A stretch of 53,381 bases of DNA from Verrucomicrobiaceae bacterium (GCA_016795485.1 JAEUHM010000028.1:1-53381); one strand, 5' to 3'. Positions 1 through 9,331 are shown, numbered from the stretch's first letter. A program made the numbers and translations. Notes: a model not told the origin generated them from the sequence alone.

Positions 1-1
1 C

Positions 2-130
2 GACTACTTTGCCGACTTCTTCGCCAAAACCCCCGACCAACTCGAGGAGCGCATCATCCTCGCACTGCGCTCCTTCTTCCACACCCCTCTCCAAGTCGCT
101 TCCAACTGCTCTATTTCGGCTAACTTCTGA
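2..130 (+). CDS. C-terminal 42 residues of an unidentified protein (truncated by window start)
   Basis: The frame starting at base 2 stays open to a TGA at 128-130 and gives a plausible protein tail (DYFADFFAKTPDQLEER, then IILALRSFFHTPLQVAS). It contains an amphipathic helix-like stretch. The gene starts outside the window, so neither family nor function can be read. The repeat array begins about 120 bp downstream. The real stop could differ if another frame is the coding one; the helix-like composition favours this frame. Confidence 0.45.
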   Translation, partial: DYFADFFAKTPDQLEERIILALRSFFHTPLQVASNCSISANF

Positions 131-247
131 GAGCCACTCTAGGAGTGGTGCTGACCTTGCAGAAATCGGCGCAAGTGCGGAGCGGGTCCACCCTGGACGC
201 TCTGCATCTTCCGGCGCACAACAGTGGCCTTCGGGAGGACCGCACAA

Positions 248-540
248 CGGTTCCTCCTTCCGGAAAGGAGTCTCCGGTGGGTTCCGCGACGATTCATCCT
301 TCCGGCTGGAGGCTTCGGAAGGTCGCGCAACGATTCATCCTTCCGGAAAGGAGTCTCCGGTGGGTTCCGCGACGATTCATCCTTCCGGCTGGAGGCTTCG
401 GAAGGTCGCGCAACGATTCATCCTTCCGGCTAGGAGTCTCCGGTGGGTTCCGCAACGATTCATCCTTCCGGCTAGGATACTCCGGAAGGCCCCGCGACGA
501 TTCGTTCTTCCGGCTAGGAGACTCCCGTGGATCGCGCAGA
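248..540. repeat. Tandem 41/42-bp minisatellite, about seven units
   Basis: Units begin at about 248, 290, 331, 373, 414, 456 and 498, each opening with a variant of CGATTCATCCTTCCGG. Spacing alternates 42, 41, 42, 41, 42, 42. Units come in two types, one with GGAAAGGAGTCTCCGG and one with GGCTGGAGGCTTCGG, so the strongest period is the 83-bp pair; 290-372 and 373-455 are nearly identical. Each unit holds CTTCCGG and CCGGAAG/CGGAAGG-like words able to form short hairpins. The array keeps several frames open on both strands, but none has a believable protein. The flanks at 131-247 and 541-709 hold decayed repeat-like words and no supported gene. Confidence 0.9.
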
Positions 541-709
541 GATTCCGCACGGGGTGTCGGTGCGGGCTGACGGGTGTCACGAGGTTTCGGGCGGGCTTAG
601 AATGGTCGTTGTGACAAAGGCCTGGATGATCTTAGTCCACCACGAGGCGGCGCAAGGAAAGGAGATGCCCTGAGCTTGCGCATCTGGCCTTGCCGCGCAC
701 CGTGGGGAC

Positions 710-1807
710 ATGGCTTTGCTTTCTGTTCGTAGTGCTGATGATGTGAAGTGGGATATGCTCGCGCTGGGCGAGGTGTTGTTGCGCCTGGATCCGGGTGAGG
801 GACGCATTCGTGGATCTCGGATGTTCCGCGCCTGGGAGGGGGGAGGCGAGTACAACGCTGCTCGCGGTCTGAAGCGCTGCTTTGGGCATCGCACAGGGCT
901 GGTCAGTGCTTTTGCCGACAACGAGATTGGGCGACTGCTGGAAGACCTCATTCTCCAGGGCGGTGTGGACACGGATCTGGTGAAGTGGGTGCCGTACGAT
1001 GGAATGGGCCGCAAAGTGCGTAACCCGATCAACTTCACCGAACGGGGCTTTGGTCTTCGAGGTGCAAAGGGATGTGTGGATCGTAGCCACAGTGCTGCCT
1101 CTCAAATGAAACCGGGTGATTTCGATTGGGAGACGCTGTTTGGACGCCTCGGGGTACGCTGGCTGCACACGGGTGGGATTTTTGCCGGGCTGTCTGAGAC
1201 GACAGCCGCGCTTGCGATCGAAGCTTGCACGGCTGCCAAGAAGCACGGTGTGATCGTGTCATACGATCTAAACTACCGCCCTTCGTTGTGGCAGGAGCGC
1301 GGTGGATTTCAGGCTGCCCAGGCACTGAATCGGGAGTTGGCTGCTCACATTGATGTTATTTTTGGTGTTCTCACGGATGACGAGCCGTCTGGGGTTCCTG
1401 CTAACTCTGATCCGGCTGATCCGTTTGCGGATCAAGCTGGGCAGCTTGCTGCGGGGATGAAGTCGATGATGGAGCGGTTTCCTAATCTGAAAGTCGCGGC
1501 GGCCACCATGCGGCGGGTGCACACGGCATCGGTTAATGATTGGGCAGGATGTGCGATGATGGATGGGAAGTTTGTGCGTTCGCGGACCTATTCGCGGCTG
1601 GACATCATGGATCGTATCGGCGGTGGTGATGGATTTGTGGCCGGGCTGATCCACGGTCTGCTGAATGGGGAGTCGATCCAAACATGTGTTGATTTGGCGG
1701 CAGCACATGGTGCTCTGGCAATGAGCACGCCTGGTGACAACAGCATGGCGACGTTGCCGGAGGTGATCAAACTGGCTCAAGGTGGTGACGCCAAAGTCTC
1801 GCGATGA
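710..1807 (+). CDS. PfkB/ribokinase-family sugar kinase, KdgK-like
   Basis: 365 residues. The N-terminal substrate-binding signature GGGEYNAARGLKR (about residues 44-56) and the C-terminal PfkB signature DRIGGGDGFVAG (about 300-311), containing the catalytic aspartate and anion-hole glycines, place it in the PfkB carbohydrate kinase family. Members phosphorylate a sugar or sugar acid with ATP in the cytoplasm. The GGGEYNAA form resembles 2-dehydro-3-deoxygluconate kinases, so KDG is the best guess, but substrate cannot be fixed from sequence. Anion-hole residues read GGGD where many relatives have GAGD. ATG 710 follows a weak GGGG-type ribosome site. Next gene starts 53 bp downstream; no obvious functional link. 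Confidence 0.8.
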   Translation: MALLSVRSADDVKWDMLALGEVLLRLDPGEGRIRGSRMFRAWEGGGEYNAARGLKRCFGHRTGLVSAFADNEIGRLLEDLILQGGVDTDLVKWVPYDGMGRKVRNPINFTERGFGLRGAKGCVDRSHSAASQMKPGDFDWETLFGRLGVRWLHTGGIFAGLSETTAALAIEACTAAKKHGVIVSYDLNYRPSLWQERGGFQAAQALNRELAAHIDVIFGVLTDDEPSGVPANSDPADPFADQAGQLAAGMKSMMERFPNLKVAAATMRRVHTASVNDWAGCAMMDGKFVRSRTYSRLDIMDRIGGGDGFVAGLIHGLLNGESIQTCVDLAAAHGALAMSTPGDNSMATLPEVIKLAQGGDAKVSR

Positions 1808-1860
1808 GTGTCGAGAACGGCATGTGGCCAGCGTATTAGTCGATGGAATCACAAGCCGCC

Positions 1861-4812
1861 ATGACACGACCCTTTGCGTTACTTTTTTTTGCTGCAAGCT
1901 CTGCGTTTGCGGTCGACTTCAATCGGGAAGTCCGGCCAGTGCTCGCGCAATACTGCTTTGCGTGCCATGGGATGGATGATCACGGCAGAAAGGGCAAACT
2001 CCGTCTGGATCAGCAACAGGCGGCCTATGGCGCTGGTAAGTCAGGTGAAATCGCCATCGTGCCCGGCCAACCTGACGCAAGTGAGGTGATCAAACGCATC
2101 TTTTCGTCCGATGAAGATGAGGTGATGCCTCCACCACACACGAAGAAGGTGATGTCGGATCAGGAAAAGGCGATCCTCAGAGCGTGGATAGCCGAGGGTG
2201 CTAAATACGAGGCTCACTGGGCCTACAGCCCTCCAAGGGTGAGCGAACAAAAGGGAGGGATAGACTTTTTTATTGAGCAGAGACTCGCAAAGGAAGGCCT
2301 GAAGCTATCACCCGAAGCTGATCACTACACTCTCGTCCGCAGGGTCTATCTGGACCTAGTTGGTTTGCCTACAACACCGGCTGAAGCCGATGCTTTCGTC
2401 AATGACAAGTCACCCGATGCCTATGAGAAGCTTGTGGATTCACTGCTCGCCTCAAAGCACTACGGAGAACGGTGGGCCCGCCGGTGGCTAGACCTCGCCC
2501 GTTACGCTGACACGAACGGTTTTGAAAAGGATCGCCCGAGGCAAATCTGGCCTTATCGTGACTGGGTGGTCCGCGCCCTGAATGAGGACATGCCGTTTGA
2601 TCAGTTTAGCATCAAACAACTCGCGGGAGACATGCTGCCCAACGCGACTCCAGACGATCTCATCGCCACGGGCTTTCATCGAAACACGATGCTAAACGAA
2701 GAGGGTGGTATCGATCCCAATGAATACCGATTCTACGCCATGGTAGATCGTGTAGGCGTCACTGGAACGACTTGGATGGGCCTAACGCTGAACTGTGCCC
2801 AATGTCATACACACAAGTATGACCCAATCGTGCACAGTGACTTCTACAGTGTGATGGCTCTGCTCAACAACGCCAGTGAGCCGACTTACTACATCGAGAC
2901 TCCCGAGATCACGGCTCAACAGCAGGCACACACCGACAAGATCGCTAAGCTGCAGAGTGCGCTGTTGGCTTCGGGCAAAAAAGACCCTGCCATTGAGACA
3001 AAAGTGGCCAACTGGATCGCCAGTCAGTCATCCATCTGCTCTGACTGGCAAGTCCTGCGGCCATCCAGCATGAAGACGACGATGCCGCACCTCCAGCAAT
3101 TGGACACTGGCTTCATCCTGGGAAGTGGAGACATCTCGAAGAGCGATGTGTATGACCTTAGTTTCAAGGCCCCGGTCCAGAACGCGACCGCGCTTCGGAT
3201 TGAAGTAGCAAGTCATGCCACTCTTCCGAACGATGGGCCTGGGCTAACAAACTACGAAGGGCCGATTGGTGGATTTTTCCTCAGCGAGTTGCAAGCCTCC
3301 GCCAATGGCGCTCCGATCAAGTTCCGTGCTGCCGAGGCAACCAATGATGCTGAAGAAGATCGTATCAGTGATGCAGCCGCAGCACGTCCGAAAAAGGCTG
3401 CGAAAAAAGCAAACGCTGTCAAAACCAACAACGCCAAAGCTGCATTTGATGGAGAGATGTCCAGCGGTTGGCAGGTCTTGGGTGGATATGGCGTTCAGCA
3501 TGCTGCGGTGTTTCACTTTGATAAGCCGGTGGACCTAACCAAGGGCTTCGATCTGAAGATGATGTTTGAGAAGCACTTTGCCTGCCCTTTGGGACACTTC
3601 CGCGTCTCGGTGACCACCAGTGATCATGCTGCGGCTACGGGACATCCTCACGAGATCGAGCAGGCTCTGGCCAAGAAAGACTTAACGAACAAGGATCAAC
3701 TTTTGGCGCGCTACCTTGAGACTGCACCCGAGTATGAGAAGAAAGCAGCCCCCCTCATTGCGGCAAGGAGAACGCTTCCGCGCGGACAACCGACTCTAGT
3801 CATGCGTGAACGTCCCGCTGACAATCCACGAGCAACCCATCGTTACCATCGTGGCGAGTATCTCTCTCCCAAGGAAGAAGTGAAGCCCGCAGTGCCTGCC
3901 TTTTTGCCATCTCTGCCAAAGGATGCACCGCCGACTCGCCTTACTTTTGCCCGTTGGCTATTTGATGACTCCAATCCTCTGACCGCTCGCGTCACCGTTA
4001 ACAGGCAGTGGCAGGCCTTCTTTGGCCGTGGGTTGGTGAAAAGCTTGGAAGACTTCGGCTATCAAAGCGAGGCCCCCAGCCATCCTGAGCTCCTGGACTG
4101 GCTCGCAATGGAGTTCAAAAAAGGCCGTTGGAGCATGAAGAAGCTCCACAAGCTGATTGTGATGTCCCAGACTTACAAACAGTCGAGTCGCCGGACCAGT
4201 GTCTCGACTCCGGCCGCTAACATTGCATTGGAAGACTCGCTCTACGCCCGCGCTCCACGGTTCCGGCTTGATGCTGAGGTAATACGGGACTCTTCATTGA
4301 AGGCGGCCGACCTGCTTTCAACGAGAATGGGTGGGCCGGGCGTCTATCCTCCCCAGCCAGCTAGCGTCACCACCGAGGGCACCTACGGTAAGGTGGAATG
4401 GAAGACCAGCGAGGGTGAAGATCGCTATCGCCGCAGCCTCTACACCTTTATTAAACGCACGGCGCCCTTTGCGATGGCTACAACGTTTGATGCCCCGACC
4501 GGAGAAGCCTGCCTTGCTCGCCGAGATGTTTCAAACAGTCCTCTGCAAGCACTTACCCTGCTGAACGATCAGATGTTTATGGAGGCAGCACAAGCGATGG
4601 CGAAGAAAGTGATCGCTGAGTCGAAAACCGACGATGATCGCTTGATCAATTTGTTCCGCCGATGTGTCACACGGCCTCCCGCTGATGATGAGATGGCAAC
4701 CCTTCGATCATTCCTTGAGAAGCAAAGAGTGAACAAGCTAGAAGGTGAAGCTCTCTGGACGGCTGTGTGCCGGGCAGCACTCAACCTCGACGAAGCAATC
4801 ACCCACCCATGA
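1861..4812 (+). CDS. DUF1549/DUF1553 secreted protein with planctomycete-type cytochrome c motif
   Basis: 983 residues from ATG 1861, chosen because it opens a clean signal peptide (MTRPFALLFFAASSAFA, cut before VDF); an upstream in-frame ATG at 1843 would spoil it. A haem-type CFACH motif lies at about residues 31-35 (PSD1-type domain), followed by DUF1549 (YGERWARRWLDLARYAD region) with a second CAQCH near 312, a middle region with a Lys/Ala-rich low-complexity patch near 510, and DUF1553 from about 690 (RLTFARWLFDDSNPLTARV). This architecture is typical of Planctomycetes and Verrucomicrobia and is nearly always paired with a DUF1501 gene, as here (4-bp ATGA overlap). Probably exported; redox or polysaccharide-related roles are suggested for the family but unproven. 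Confidence 0.9.
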   Translation: MTRPFALLFFAASSAFAVDFNREVRPVLAQYCFACHGMDDHGRKGKLRLDQQQAAYGAGKSGEIAIVPGQPDASEVIKRIFSSDEDEVMPPPHTKKVMSDQEKAILRAWIAEGAKYEAHWAYSPPRVSEQKGGIDFFIEQRLAKEGLKLSPEADHYTLVRRVYLDLVGLPTTPAEADAFVNDKSPDAYEKLVDSLLASKHYGERWARRWLDLARYADTNGFEKDRPRQIWPYRDWVVRALNEDMPFDQFSIKQLAGDMLPNATPDDLIATGFHRNTMLNEEGGIDPNEYRFYAMVDRVGVTGTTWMGLTLNCAQCHTHKYDPIVHSDFYSVMALLNNASEPTYYIETPEITAQQQAHTDKIAKLQSALLASGKKDPAIETKVANWIASQSSICSDWQVLRPSSMKTTMPHLQQLDTGFILGSGDISKSDVYDLSFKAPVQNATALRIEVASHATLPNDGPGLTNYEGPIGGFFLSELQASANGAPIKFRAAEATNDAEEDRISDAAAARPKKAAKKANAVKTNNAKAAFDGEMSSGWQVLGGYGVQHAAVFHFDKPVDLTKGFDLKMMFEKHFACPLGHFRVSVTTSDHAAATGHPHEIEQALAKKDLTNKDQLLARYLETAPEYEKKAAPLIAARRTLPRGQPTLVMRERPADNPRATHRYHRGEYLSPKEEVKPAVPAFLPSLPKDAPPTRLTFARWLFDDSNPLTARVTVNRQWQAFFGRGLVKSLEDFGYQSEAPSHPELLDWLAMEFKKGRWSMKKLHKLIVMSQTYKQSSRRTSVSTPAANIALEDSLYARAPRFRLDAEVIRDSSLKAADLLSTRMGGPGVYPPQPASVTTEGTYGKVEWKTSEGEDRYRRSLYTFIKRTAPFAMATTFDAPTGEACLARRDVSNSPLQALTLLNDQMFMEAAQAMAKKVIAESKTDDDRLINLFRRCVTRPPADDEMATLRSFLEKQRVNKLEGEALWTAVCRAALNLDEAITHP

Positions 4813-6215
4813 AAACTTCCAACATCACCCGACGTCACTTTTTTCACGATTGTGCTATCGGCACAGGAAAAGTGGCGCTGGCTTCGTTGCTGACAGAACA
4901 TGCTTATAGCCGCAGCCCAAATGTAGCAGCGCCAACGCATTTTCAGCCGAAAGCCAAAGCCGTCATTCACATGTTCATGGCGGGAGCCCCCTCCCAGCTT
5001 GAGATGTTTGATCACAAGCCAATGCTCACCAAATACGAAGGCAAGCCGCTGCCGCCTTCGGTGATCGGTGGCCAAAGGTATGCCTTTATTCGCCCAGACG
5101 CGGCCGTTCTTGGGCCGCGATTCAAGTTTTCAAAGCATGGCCAGTGCGGTGCAGAGTTGTCAGAAGTGCTGCCACACTTGGCTACGGTCGTAGACGACAT
5201 CGCCATTATCAAAAGCTGTCGCACAACTCAGTTCAATCACGCTCCTGCACAGATCTTCATGAATACGGGCTTCTCTCAGCCTGGTCGACCAAGCATGGGG
5301 TCATGGGTCACCTATGGACTTGGAGCTGAGACGCGCGATCTGCCCAGTTTTGTCGTCATGAGCACGGGCAGTGGCATTAGTGGTGGGGCTGCTTGCTGGA
5401 GCAGTGGCTTTCTTCCCAGTGTCTATTCAGGCACGCGCTTCCGTAACTCGGGAGATCCGATCTTGAATGTGTCCACGCCTCCAGGTATTGCCGAGACTAC
5501 TCAGAAAGACACAATCGATCTCATCAATGCGCTCAATCACCGGCGCTTGAAGCTCGATGGCGACGGAGAGACCGCCACGCGCATTGCCAACTATGAGATG
5601 GCTTATCGTCTTCAAACCTCAGCCCCCGATTTGATGGATCTCACCAAGGAGGACGAAACCACCCTCAAGATGTATGGATGCGACCCCAATGTGCCTTCGT
5701 TTGCGCGCGCCTGTCTTCTTGCCCGCCGAATGGTCGAACGCGGTGTGCGATTCATCAACATCTATAACGAAGGCTGGGATGCCCATAGCAATGTGGAAGG
5801 AAACGTGCGCAACAACTGCAAGGCCACGGATCAGGCAAGTGCGGCGCTTGTTAAGGACCTAAAACAGCGCGGACTGCTCGACAGCACGCTGGTGGTATGG
5901 GGCGGTGAGTTTGGGCGCACTCCTATGGTAGAAGCGAGCGTTTCGTTGGGACGAAGCATGGGCAGAGACCATCATCCTCAAGCTTTCTCGATGTGGATGG
6001 CCGGTGGAGGTGTAAAAGGCGGCGTTACAATCGGAGCAACAGACGAAATGGGCTTCAACATTGTCGAAGATGAGGTTCACGTTGCGGACCTCCATGCCAC
6101 GATACTGCATTGCCTCGGCATGGACCATGAGCGGCTAACCTTCCGTGCCGCAGGACTCGATTTCCGCCTCACTGGCGTCGAGCCATGTAAAGTAGTCAAA
6201 AAAATCCTGGCTTAA
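4809..6215 (+). CDS. DUF1501 family exported protein (sulfatase-like fold)
   Basis: 468 residues. ATG 4809 overlaps the stop of the DUF1549/1553 gene (ATGA), so the two are translationally coupled. The N-terminus has a twin-arginine type signal (TRRHFF followed by a hydrophobic stretch), suggesting folded export by Tat. Motifs MFMAGAPSQLEMFDHKP, GGEFGRTPMVE and GRDHHPQAFSMWMAGGG are hallmarks of DUF1501 proteins, which have an alkaline-phosphatase/sulfatase-like fold. The enzymatic reaction is unknown. Partnership with DUF1549/1553 is one of the most conserved gene pairs of the PVC group. It ends 17 bp from the converging arsR-type gene. Confidence 0.9.
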   Translation: MKTSNITRRHFFHDCAIGTGKVALASLLTEHAYSRSPNVAAPTHFQPKAKAVIHMFMAGAPSQLEMFDHKPMLTKYEGKPLPPSVIGGQRYAFIRPDAAVLGPRFKFSKHGQCGAELSEVLPHLATVVDDIAIIKSCRTTQFNHAPAQIFMNTGFSQPGRPSMGSWVTYGLGAETRDLPSFVVMSTGSGISGGAACWSSGFLPSVYSGTRFRNSGDPILNVSTPPGIAETTQKDTIDLINALNHRRLKLDGDGETATRIANYEMAYRLQTSAPDLMDLTKEDETTLKMYGCDPNVPSFARACLLARRMVERGVRFINIYNEGWDAHSNVEGNVRNNCKATDQASAALVKDLKQRGLLDSTLVVWGGEFGRTPMVEASVSLGRSMGRDHHPQAFSMWMAGGGVKGGVTIGATDEMGFNIVEDEVHVADLHATILHCLGMDHERLTFRAAGLDFRLTGVEPCKVVKKILA

Positions 6216-6231
6216 AAGCGACGTGGTTCCC

Positions 6232-6582
6232 TCAGGACCCGCCGAGCTTCTGCACTTGCTGTGATAAACGCTTCAGCAGGTTATTGCAGACATTGTCACA
6301 CAAGTCTGTGATGCTGGGGTCAGCGATATAGCAGATAACGGTTAAACCCTCTCGTCTTCTTCCCACCATACCAGCGTCTACGAGAGATTGGACATGTCTG
6401 GACACATTCGCTTGAGTGAGTCCGGTCGCTTCAACGAGTTCTGAGATATTCTTTTCGCTCTCCTCAAGAGCACGCAGAATCCTCAGACGACTAGGTTCGC
6501 CCAATGTGCGAAACCATCCAGCAATAAGCACAAGCGCTTCTTCGGAGACGGGCGGTGGTGATTTTTTGGTTCGTGAAGCCAT
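6232..6582 (-). CDS. ArsR/SmtB-family winged-helix repressor
   Basis: 116 residues from ATG at 6582 (alternative in-frame ATG at 6603 would sit closer to the operator). A helix-turn-helix ISELVEATGLTQANVSRHVQ follows the RTLGEPSRLRILRALEE helices and precedes the wing GMVGRRREGLTVICYI, the standard ArsR layout. Cysteines occur only late: VICYI and DLCDNVC in the last helices. The N-terminal cysteine of persulfide sensors such as SqrR/BigR (in the LLILC helix) is Arg here, so if it senses sulfur or metal it must use the three C-terminal cysteines. It is divergent from the efflux/rhodanese operon and separated from it by a 28-bp palindrome, so it very probably represses that operon and itself. 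Confidence 0.88.
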   Translation of the reverse strand: MASRTKKSPPPVSEEALVLIAGWFRTLGEPSRLRILRALEESEKNISELVEATGLTQANVSRHVQSLVDAGMVGRRREGLTVICYIADPSITDLCDNVCNNLLKRLSQQVQKLGGS

Positions 6583-6608
6583 TTTACAAAATAGAGGTTG
6601 CATGAGTC

Positions 6609-6636
6609 GACTATATGCGTATACACTCATATAGTC
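6609..6636. promoter_or_regulatory. 28-bp palindromic operator for the ArsR-type repressor
   Basis: Perfect 9-bp arms GACTATATG and CATATAGTC flank a 10-bp centre CGTATACACT. It lies 27 bp upstream of the repressor start and 64 bp upstream of the first small ORF of the divergent operon. Size, AT-richness and place are as expected for an ArsR-family dimer site. Assignment to this repressor is inference from position. Confidence 0.75.
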
Positions 6637-6699
6637 AATAATGGAAAGTGCCTCACTCCTAACCAACCGTCCAACGAAATCATCACATTCCTCCGGCTC

Positions 6700-6852
6700 A
6701 TGACCTCTGAACGCATAGCTCTTATTATCGCCATTGCCGCCGCTCTGATTGTTGGCAGGCGGCTTGGCAAAAGAGGATGCCCGGCATGTTCAATCATTCC
6801 AGAGCTACCAGCGAGTCTCAAATCAACCACCCACCCCAACACTCAACCATGA
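6700..6852 (+). CDS. Small single-TM protein, first gene of the efflux operon
   Basis: 50 residues: MTSERIALIIAIAAALIVG forms one membrane helix, followed by a basic stop (RRLGKRG), then CPAC and a Pro/Thr-rich tail. Its TGA overlaps the ATG of the DUF2892 gene (ATGA), supporting real translation. The CPAC pair is a possible metal- or thiol-reactive site. No family recognised. It may instead be a leader peptide whose translation couples the operon. Confidence 0.45.
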   Translation: MTSERIALIIAIAAALIVGRRLGKRGCPACSIIPELPASLKSTTHPNTQP

Positions 6853-7061
6853 CCACCGAACGCATTATTCGCGCCATTGCAGGCACCGTCATTCTAGGCA
6901 GCATTGCACTAAGCCATTTTGTCCACCCCAACTGGATATGGCTGACCGTATTCGCCGGTGCAAATCTACTTCAGTCTGCCTTCACGGGTTTCTGTCTGCC
7001 AGAGATTGTTTTGAAGAAGTATGGAATAGGTCAAAAAGGGGGACCATCATGTCGCGTTTAG
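6849..7061 (+). CDS. DUF2892 (YgaP-type) inner membrane protein
   Basis: 70 residues, two membrane segments (IIRAIAGTVILGSIALSHF and WIWLTVFAGANLLQSAF) followed by GFCLPEIVLKKYGI, the pattern of the DUF2892 domain that forms the C-terminal membrane part of E. coli YgaP. The conserved cysteine after the second helix is present (GFC). Start and stop overlap its neighbours (4 bp upstream, 13 bp with tolC downstream), so this is a tight operon. In YgaP this domain is fused to rhodanese; here the rhodanese is a separate gene at the far end of the cluster. Role in thiocyanate or sulfur transport is suggested for YgaP only. Confidence 0.8.
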   Translation: MTTERIIRAIAGTVILGSIALSHFVHPNWIWLTVFAGANLLQSAFTGFCLPEIVLKKYGIGQKGGPSCRV

Positions 7062-8335
7062 TCATCATCCTTTTCCTGGCAGGAACGCTTCACGGAACTG
7101 AGGTCTTTTCCCTCAGGGAAGCAGTGAATCGAGTCACCAGTGACAGTCCAAGCGCAAAAATCGCACTCGCGCGTATCCAGGCAGCAGAAAGCGCTTTGAT
7201 GCAGGCAACTGCAGCGTTTCAGCCCCAAGTCACGGTGCAGTCGGGCTATGTGGTAACCAATCAGCCAGTTAACGTCTTCGGAATGGCTCTCAATCAGAGA
7301 GCTTTTACTTCATCGCTCAATTTCAATGACGTCCCCACCGGAGACAATTGGTCAACCGGGGTCATGGTTTCGATGCCTCTCTATTCAGGCGGACGAAATC
7401 TGGCAGGGCGCGAGGCTGCAACCTCCGCGTTGGAGGCTTACAAAGTCAGCGCTCAGGCGGTTCAACAAGTCCTTGCCAATCAAGTCACCCAGACGTGGCT
7501 GGGTATCCTCAAGACTCGCGAGTTCATTGCGGCTGCCAAGGCGTCTGTGGCGGCCTACGAGTCGAATCTCGCTCTGGCCACCAAGCGCAACGAAGCCGGA
7601 ACGGCACTGAAAACGGACGCACTGGACATCGAAGTCAGGCTCGCGGTGGCGCGAGAAGACCTTGCGCGGGCCGAGAATGCTAACCAGTTGATGAGACAGG
7701 CCCTTTCCAATCTCCTTGGCATTGAGTCGGGCAATGTGGATGCAGCAAATGAAGCATCCCCACTCGACATCCCTCCGGCAGACACTCAACCGAAACGTGC
7801 AGAGCTATTGGCAGCAGAAAAGTTTGCGGATGTCGCGCGAGCTCGCGCGAAACAAGCATCAGCCGGGCGGAAGCCTACCGTCAATGCGTTTGCCAGTGCA
7901 GAACACAATCGCGGGGCACAGTTTGATGGTCACTGTAGCAACTTTACAGCAGGAATCATGGCACAGTGGAATGTTTGGGATGGCGGGCTTACCCGTGGAC
8001 GTCAGTTGGAGGCAGATGCCCACCTCAGGGCAGCGCTCGAAGAAGTTCGCCGCCAACAACTCGCCATTGCTCTTGAGATCAAACAAGCCCGAACAGCCCT
8101 CAGCGAGGCAACTCGGCGACTCGAAGTTTCTACAAAGAGTATCACTCTTGCTGAGGAGAGCGTTAAGCTAACTCGCGAGCGCTTTCAGACAGGTCTTGCC
8201 CTTGCTTCTCAGTTGATAGACGCAGAATCCGCGCTGACCGGTGCTCGCATGAGACGTGCAGAAGCAGAATCTAATCGTCTCGCAGCCATTGCTGCCCTCC
8301 GTCACGCACTCGGACTTCAAATCGTCACCAAGTAA
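7049..8335 (+). CDS. TolC-family outer membrane efflux protein
   Basis: 428 residues. ATG 7049 is chosen because it opens a signal peptide (MSRLVIILFLAGTLHG) and follows an AAAGGGGGA ribosome site; reading frames extending further upstream have no support. Long coiled-coil repeats typical of outer membrane efflux channels occur twice (for example LREAVNRVTSDSPSAKIALARI early, and ARERFQTG/LASQLIDAESALTGAR late). It would form the trimeric outer membrane duct for the RND pump encoded next. Stop is immediately followed by the adaptor gene start (no gap). Confidence 0.9.
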   Translation: MSRLVIILFLAGTLHGTEVFSLREAVNRVTSDSPSAKIALARIQAAESALMQATAAFQPQVTVQSGYVVTNQPVNVFGMALNQRAFTSSLNFNDVPTGDNWSTGVMVSMPLYSGGRNLAGREAATSALEAYKVSAQAVQQVLANQVTQTWLGILKTREFIAAAKASVAAYESNLALATKRNEAGTALKTDALDIEVRLAVAREDLARAENANQLMRQALSNLLGIESGNVDAANEASPLDIPPADTQPKRAELLAAEKFADVARARAKQASAGRKPTVNAFASAEHNRGAQFDGHCSNFTAGIMAQWNVWDGGLTRGRQLEADAHLRAALEEVRRQQLAIALEIKQARTALSEATRRLEVSTKSITLAEESVKLTRERFQTGLALASQLIDAESALTGARMRRAEAESNRLAAIAALRHALGLQIVTK

Positions 8336-9331
8336 ATGAAAAGACACTTCATCCCGCTCATTCTTTTGGCCTCTTGTGGCCATCAAGACGCTCCAAACGC
8401 GACATCGCTTTCACTTCCGTCGGTTCCGGTCAAAGTCGATGCGGCTAAACTGCAACCGTATACTGCCACTGAAGAGGTCGTTGGCACGGTGCGCTCTAAA
8501 CAACGTGCCACAGTCGAAGCTAAGATCAGCGGGCGCATTCTTGATTACACGGCCACACCTGGTTCGCTGGTAAAGAAAGGAGATGTGCTCGCAGCACTAG
8601 ATGCTGCGGACATCCAGGCGAGAGTCGATCAGGCCGAAGCGATGCTTGCTCAAGCCAAGAGTGACTTTGATCGTCAGAAACAACTCATGCAGGGCAACGC
8701 AACTACCCGCCAGGAGTTTGACGCAACCAATGCCAGACTCAAAGTTGCAACCGCCACTCTATCCGAAGCGCAAACGATGCTGGGATACGCAAAAGTCACA
8801 GCTCCCTTTGACGGTGTGATTACGCGGAAACTGGCCGAAGTTGGAGATTTGGCGATGCCTGGCAAACCCCTATTAGAGATCGAGGCTCCCGAATCATTGC
8901 GATTTGAAGCCGATCTCCCCGAAGCGATCATCGACAGGGTTAAGTTGGGCGATAAACTTCGTGTCAAGCTCACGACGGCGTTGGACGCTGTGGTTAGCGA
9001 GATATCTCCGGTAGCTGACCCCGTTAGTAGAACGTTTCGCATCAAGCTCGACCTGCCCGCAACCAACGGCCTCCGCACTGGCCAGTTTGGGAGGGTGTCA
9101 GTTCCTCTTAGCGCGACGAACGTCCTAACCGTCCCGTCGGCTTCCATCATCAAGCGGGGGCAACTTGAGCTGGTCTTTCTGGTCAACGGAGGTAAAGCGA
9201 GCTTGCGACTGATCAAGACCGGCAAGGTCATCGGTGAGCGTGTGGAGATTATTTCCGGAATCGAAGAGGAGGATCAGATAATCCTCACCAACAATGTATC
9301 GGACGGCCAACCCGTGACCGTGCAGCCATGA
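8336..9331 (+). CDS. RND efflux periplasmic adaptor (HlyD/MFP family) lipoprotein
   Basis: 331 residues. The N-terminus [17 protein letters not shown] is a lipoprotein signal with lipobox LLASC. Barrel-sandwich lipoyl-like halves ([26 protein letters not shown] and [21 protein letters not shown]) surround an alpha-hairpin rich in Ala/Gln (about residues 100-145), then a beta-barrel and membrane-proximal domain. It bridges the RND pump and TolC duct. It starts directly after the tolC stop and overlaps the pump gene by 4 bp (ATGA at 9328). Confidence 0.9.
   Translation: MKRHFIPLILLASCGHQDAPNATSLSLPSVPVKVDAAKLQPYTATEEVVGTVRSKQRATVEAKISGRILDYTATPGSLVKKGDVLAALDAADIQARVDQAEAMLAQAKSDFDRQKQLMQGNATTRQEFDATNARLKVATATLSEAQTMLGYAKVTAPFDGVITRKLAEVGDLAMPGKPLLEIEAPESLRFEADLPEAIIDRVKLGDKLRVKLTTALDAVVSEISPVADPVSRTFRIKLDLPATNGLRTGQFGRVSVPLSATNVLTVPSASIIKRGQLELVFLVNGGKASLRLIKTGKVIGERVEIISGIEEEDQIILTNNVSDGQPVTVQP

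Noticed and set aside
248..540. CRISPR-like array
   Set aside because: The units are contiguous without unique spacers, and no cas genes are near.
9..614. Open frames of 140-200 codons on both strands across the 5' repeat
   Set aside because: They are produced by the stop-free 41/42-bp repeat; the protein is an RFILPAR-type repeat in every frame with no start signal or family.
6232..6582. Direct BigR/SqrR orthologue
   Set aside because: The first sensing cysteine is missing; only the general ArsR family is supported.
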